A stretch of DNA of 64,000 nucleotides from Conexibacter sp. CPCC 206217 (GTDB lineage: Bacteria; Actinomycetota; Thermoleophilia; Solirubrobacterales; Solirubrobacteraceae): NCBI RefSeq assembly GCF_030646165.1, contig NZ_JAUTDO010000007.1, forward strand, positions 62,001-126,000, read 5' to 3'. Numbering within the stretch: position 1 is the first letter of the stretch; every line of letters starts with the position of its first letter. The notes below the pieces were generated by a model, which was not told where the DNA came from, did no database searches, and worked only from the letters and a program-made list of their open reading frames with translations. This document shows positions 61,224 to 64,000 of the stretch, piece after piece. Position numbers and translations under genes: made by a program.

Positions 61224-62171
61224 TCAGGCGCCGCGCGGCGACGGCCGCAGCGCCGCGCGCACCGCTCTCAACGTCGCCGCGACCGCCTCCAGCCCATGCC
61301 CCCACGGCGGCTCGACGATCAGCTCGTCGAAGCCGAGCCGCTCGACGGCAGCCGCGGCGGCCGGCAGCGCGCCGGCCTCCTCGGCGCTCGCGTGCAGCTT
61401 CAGCGTCGTCGTGAAGGGACGCGCCGCGCCACCGCCGCCGTCGCGCAATTGCTCGCGCAGCAGTTCCAGCCGCGCCGCGAGCCGCTCCGGATCGAGCTTG
61501 CCGACGTAGTCGAGCGCGAGCCAGCCGTCGCCGTGGCGGGCGGCGCGGCGCACGGCCGGATCGGTCATCCCGCCGACCAGCAGCGGCGGACCGGGCCGCT
61601 GCAGCGGGCGCGGGTTCAGCACCAGCGACGGCGCGACCGTCACCTCGCTGCCGGCGAACGCCGCAGGGCGCCCGCTCCAGCAGTCGCGCAGGACCGCGAG
61701 CATCTCGTCGAAGCGCGTGCCGCGCGTGCGGTGCGGGTAGCCGAGCGCCTCCATCTCGGCGGCGTACCAGCCGGCACCGAGCCCCAGCTCGAGCCGCCCG
61801 CCGCTGAGGCGGTCGATCGTCGCGGCCGTCTTGGCGACCTCCAGCACGGAGCGCTGCGGCAGCACCAGCACGGCGGTGCCGATCCGGCAGCTCGTGGTCG
61901 CCGCGGCCATGTAGGCGCAGCAGGCGAACGCCTCGTAGTAGTCGACCTCGGCGCTCCAGGTCGGTCTGCCGTCGTCGCTGTAGGGGTAGTCGTCGGTCGG
62001 CGCGTCGACCATCAGCAGGTGGTCGCTGACCCACACGGAGTCGGCGCCGGCCGCCTCCGCGGCCTGCGCCATCGCACCGATGCCGAGCGCGCCCGGCAGT
62101 TCGCCGGAGTTGGGGACGATCGCTCCGATCCGCATCCCGCCCGGCGCGCTCGTCTCGCCCGGCCCGCTCAT
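61224..62171 (-). CDS. LLM-class (probably F420-dependent) oxidoreductase
   Basis: A 315-residue luciferase-like oxidoreductase. It has GADSVWVSDHLLMVD, CRIGTAVLVLPQRSVLEVAKTAATIDRLSGGRLELGLGAGW and EALGYPHRTRGTRFDEMLAVLRDCW, features of the actinobacterial F420-dependent group. Hydride transfer to or from an unknown substrate. Its ATG overlaps the aminotransferase stop (ATGA), forming a two-gene operon. Confidence 0.87.
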   Translation of the reverse strand: MSGPGETSAPGGMRIGAIVPNSGELPGALGIGAMAQAAEAAGADSVWVSDHLLMVDAPTDDYPYSDDGRPTWSAEVDYYEAFACCAYMAAATTSCRIGTAVLVLPQRSVLEVAKTAATIDRLSGGRLELGLGAGWYAAEMEALGYPHRTRGTRFDEMLAVLRDCWSGRPAAFAGSEVTVAPSLVLNPRPLQRPGPPLLVGGMTDPAVRRAARHGDGWLALDYVGKLDPERLAARLELLREQLRDGGGGAARPFTTTLKLHASAEEAGALPAAAAAVERLGFDELIVEPPWGHGLEAVAATLRAVRAALRPSPRGA

Positions 62172-63538
62172 TCCGCCGCGCTCAGCACGGCGCGCGTCGC
62201 CTCCAGCAGCAGCTCGACGTCGTCCTCGTCGTGGGCGCCGGAGGTGACGGCCGGGTGGATCGGCGGCCACAGCACGCCGTGCGCGACCAGCCCGAGCAGG
62301 AACGCGCGCGTGCGCTCCAGCTCCGAGCGCAGCACGTCGCGGCGGTTGCGGATCTCGCGCGCGCCGAAGTGGACCTGGAAGATCGAGCCCGCGCCGGTCA
62401 CGACGGCCTCCTCGCCGTGCGCGTCCAGCTCGCGCTGCAGGCCCTCGCGCATCAGCTCGGCGATCGCGTCGGCGCGCTCCAGCACCGGCTCGTTCTCCAG
62501 CACGTCGAGCACCGCCAGCCCGGCCTCGATCGAGACCGGGTTCTCCGTGAACGTGCCCGACTGGAAGATCTTGCGCGCGCCCGCCTCGGTGCCCAGCGCC
62601 GCCTCCATCCACTCCGCCGAGCCGCCGAACGCGGCCAGCGGCATGCCGCCGCCGACGGCCTTCCCGATCGTCGCGAGGTCGGGCGCGACGCCGAGGTAGG
62701 CGGGCGCGCCGGCGAGGCCCATGCGGTAGGCGCAGAGGACCTCGTCGAAGATCAGCGCGATCGCGTGCCGCCTCGTCGCCGCCCGCACCGCCGCGGCGAA
62801 CTCGCGCGTCGCGGGGACGGCGCCGCCGCTGGAGAAAGCGACCGGCTCCATGATCACGCCGGCCAGGTCAGCCGCGTGGTGGTGGATGATCTCGACCGCG
62901 GCCTGCACGTCGTTGAAGGGCAGCAGGATCACTCCGTCGAGCACGTCCGGCGCGAGCCCGGCGTAGTCGGCGACAGGCTCGGGTCGCGCGTCGCTGCCGG
63001 CGAGTCTGCGGCTGTGCGTGGAGACGAGGAAGGTGTCGTCGGAGCCGTGGAAGTTGCCCTCGCACTTGGCGATCAGCCTGCGGCCGGTGGCGGCGCGCGC
63101 GACGCGCACGGCGGAGCGGGTCGCCTCCGAGCCGGTGTTGGCGAAGCGCAGCCGCTCCAGGTACGGCATGTGACCGCGGATCCGCTCGGCCAGCAGCATC
63201 GAGCGCTCGATCGGCATCATCGGGTTCGTCATCCGCGCGACCTGCTCGCGGATCGCCTCCACGACCGCGGGATGACCGTGGCCGAGCAGCATCGGCCCGG
63301 CGCCCATCAGCAGGTCGACGTAGTCGTTGTCGTCGACGTCGGCGACGTGCGAGCCGCCCGCGGAGGCGACGAAGATCGGGAACGGGTCGAAGTGCTTGGC
63401 GGCGCCGCTCACGCCCTGCGGGAAGACGCCCGACGCCTGCCTCGAAAGCGCCTGGGAGCGGGTGCGGCCGGCGCGGTAGCGCGCCTCGCTGACCCGTGCC
63501 AATTCGCTGGTGGGGACGACGCCGGTTCGAGCAGGCAT
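62168..63538 (-). CDS. Class III aminotransferase, glutamate-1-semialdehyde-aminomutase-like
   Basis: A 456-residue class III aminotransferase. The sequence has ANTGSEATRSAVRVARAATGR, IFDEVLCAYRMGLAG (Asp contacting the PLP ring) and the PLP-lysine near 293 in LATIGKAVGGGMPLAAFGG. The HemL-like group converts semialdehydes or acts on omega/beta amines. Long, with an N-terminal extension. With the following LLM oxidoreductase it may act in an amine catabolic or biosynthetic route. The upstream palindrome suggests regulated expression. Confidence 0.87.
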   Translation of the reverse strand: MPARTGVVPTSELARVSEARYRAGRTRSQALSRQASGVFPQGVSGAAKHFDPFPIFVASAGGSHVADVDDNDYVDLLMGAGPMLLGHGHPAVVEAIREQVARMTNPMMPIERSMLLAERIRGHMPYLERLRFANTGSEATRSAVRVARAATGRRLIAKCEGNFHGSDDTFLVSTHSRRLAGSDARPEPVADYAGLAPDVLDGVILLPFNDVQAAVEIIHHHAADLAGVIMEPVAFSSGGAVPATREFAAAVRAATRRHAIALIFDEVLCAYRMGLAGAPAYLGVAPDLATIGKAVGGGMPLAAFGGSAEWMEAALGTEAGARKIFQSGTFTENPVSIEAGLAVLDVLENEPVLERADAIAELMREGLQRELDAHGEEAVVTGAGSIFQVHFGAREIRNRRDVLRSELERTRAFLLGLVAHGVLWPPIHPAVTSGAHDEDDVELLLEATRAVLSAAE

Positions 63539-63555
63539 GGATTCCTCACTGGTTG

Positions 63556-63570
63556 TATCGCTCTGCGATA
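63556..63570. promoter_or_regulatory. Palindrome TATCGC-TCT-GCGATA
   Basis: Perfect 6-bp inverted repeat with a 3-bp spacer, 18 bases upstream of the aminotransferase start and about 100 before the divergent SDR gene. A probable operator for one or both. Confidence 0.5.
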
Positions 63571-63673
63571 TGCTGATTCGAAATAGAGGCTAGACGCCTC
63601 ACGTCGCTGCCGTCAAGCGGTTCACAGCGACCGAGTCCCGTCCCGACGTGTCGTTGAGAACACCGGAGGTTCG

Positions 63674-64000
63674 ATGAACGATCTGCAGGGCCACGTCGTC
63701 GCCGTCACGGGGACGAGTCGCGGCATCGGCGCCGGGATCGCGCGGCGGCTGATCGACGCCGGTGCCGCCGTCGTCGGCGTCAGCCGCAGCGGCGAGAGCC
63801 CCGCCGGCCTCGCCGACGACGAGCGCCTCGCGAGCATCCGCGCCGACGTGCTCGACCCCGACGCGCCGCGCACGATCCTCGCGGCCGCGATCGCCCGCTT
63901 CGGCCGCCTCGACGGCCTCGTCAACAACGCCGGCGCGCAGGTCCACGCGCCCTGCTGGGAGCAGACCGACGAGCAGTTCGACGCGATGCTCGCCATCAAC
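63674..64000 (+). CDS. SDR family oxidoreductase, truncated by window end
   Basis: The first 109 codons of a short-chain dehydrogenase, reading open to the window edge. TGTSRGIG is the nucleotide-binding glycine motif (residues about 13-20), then NNAG near 90 in DGLVNNAGAQ. The catalytic Tyr/Lys part lies outside. A GGAGG four bases before the ATG supports the start. It is divergent from the aminotransferase-LLM operon and may share its operator. Confidence 0.85.
   Translation, partial: MNDLQGHVVAVTGTSRGIGAGIARRLIDAGAAVVGVSRSGESPAGLADDERLASIRADVLDPDAPRTILAAAIARFGRLDGLVNNAGAQVHAPCWEQTDEQFDAMLAIN

Overview
The window is a high-GC (about 70% or more by eye), densely coded bacterial chromosome segment. 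Its gene content is that of an aerobic, catabolically versatile actinobacterium: F420/FMN luciferase-like monooxygenases, an ECF41-type sigma factor, HtaA haem-binding domains, a fused isobutyryl-CoA mutase, MMPL pump, Tat/Sec lipoproteins and many TetR/LysR switches. The overall look recalls soil Thermoleophilia (Solirubrobacterales, Conexibacter-like), but that placement is inference. I see no rRNA, intact tRNA, CRISPR array or insertion sequence. Most genes run in tight operons with ATGA/GTGA/TTGA stop-start overlaps.

Left part (1-7.2 kb): the 3' end of an enamidase-like amidohydrolase, a small unknown protein, a flavodoxin, an MgtC-like membrane protein, a phosphodiester glycosidase domain protein, an ECF41 sigma factor with its YceI target (both preceded by the same TGTCACA-N16-TGTC promoter), a secreted protein and a DUF1801 protein. 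Next (7.5-20.2 kb) comes a catabolic island: a dipeptide-type ABC transporter with a Tat lipoprotein receptor and an unknown internally duplicated protein, a TetR regulator flanked by two related operator-like sites, then hydantoin/allantoin racemase, quinone-oxidoreductase-like MDR, Cys/Met-type PLP enzyme, cyclic amidohydrolase and carbamoylase/allantoate amidohydrolase. Together these look like import and opening of hydantoin- or allantoin-like rings.

Middle (20.3-41.4 kb): msrA; a divergent SDR/TetR pair; a fatty acid desaturase; an 1139-aa secreted HtaA protein behind an iron-box-like palindrome; a TetR gene; an NtaA-type monooxygenase + SDR + SsuBC/A-like ABC operon; an MMPL exporter divergent from a two-component system; and icmF with a B12/siderophore-receptor-like cytosolic protein.

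Right part (41.5-64 kb): an ABM monooxygenase; a gene-poor, hairpin-rich stretch with a tRNA-Ser 3'-end-like fragment; an AceE-like ThDP enzyme; a glyoxalase-fold protein; a flavoprotein + iron/phosphonate-type ABC operon; glutathione peroxidase; an MFS pump; an oddly codon-biased secreted protein; a cNMP-domain thioredoxin-reductase-like flavoprotein; a membrane metallophosphoesterase; pcaF-pcaJ-pcaI (3-oxoadipate to acetyl-CoA + succinyl-CoA) with a LysR gene; an LLM oxidoreductase + class III aminotransferase pair; and the start of an SDR gene.

The most unusual signal is a codon-level one. The arginine codon AGA, nearly absent from cytoplasmic genes here, supplies roughly 40-60% of arginines in exported proteins. 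In the MMPL pump all AGA codons fall in the two large extracellular loops.
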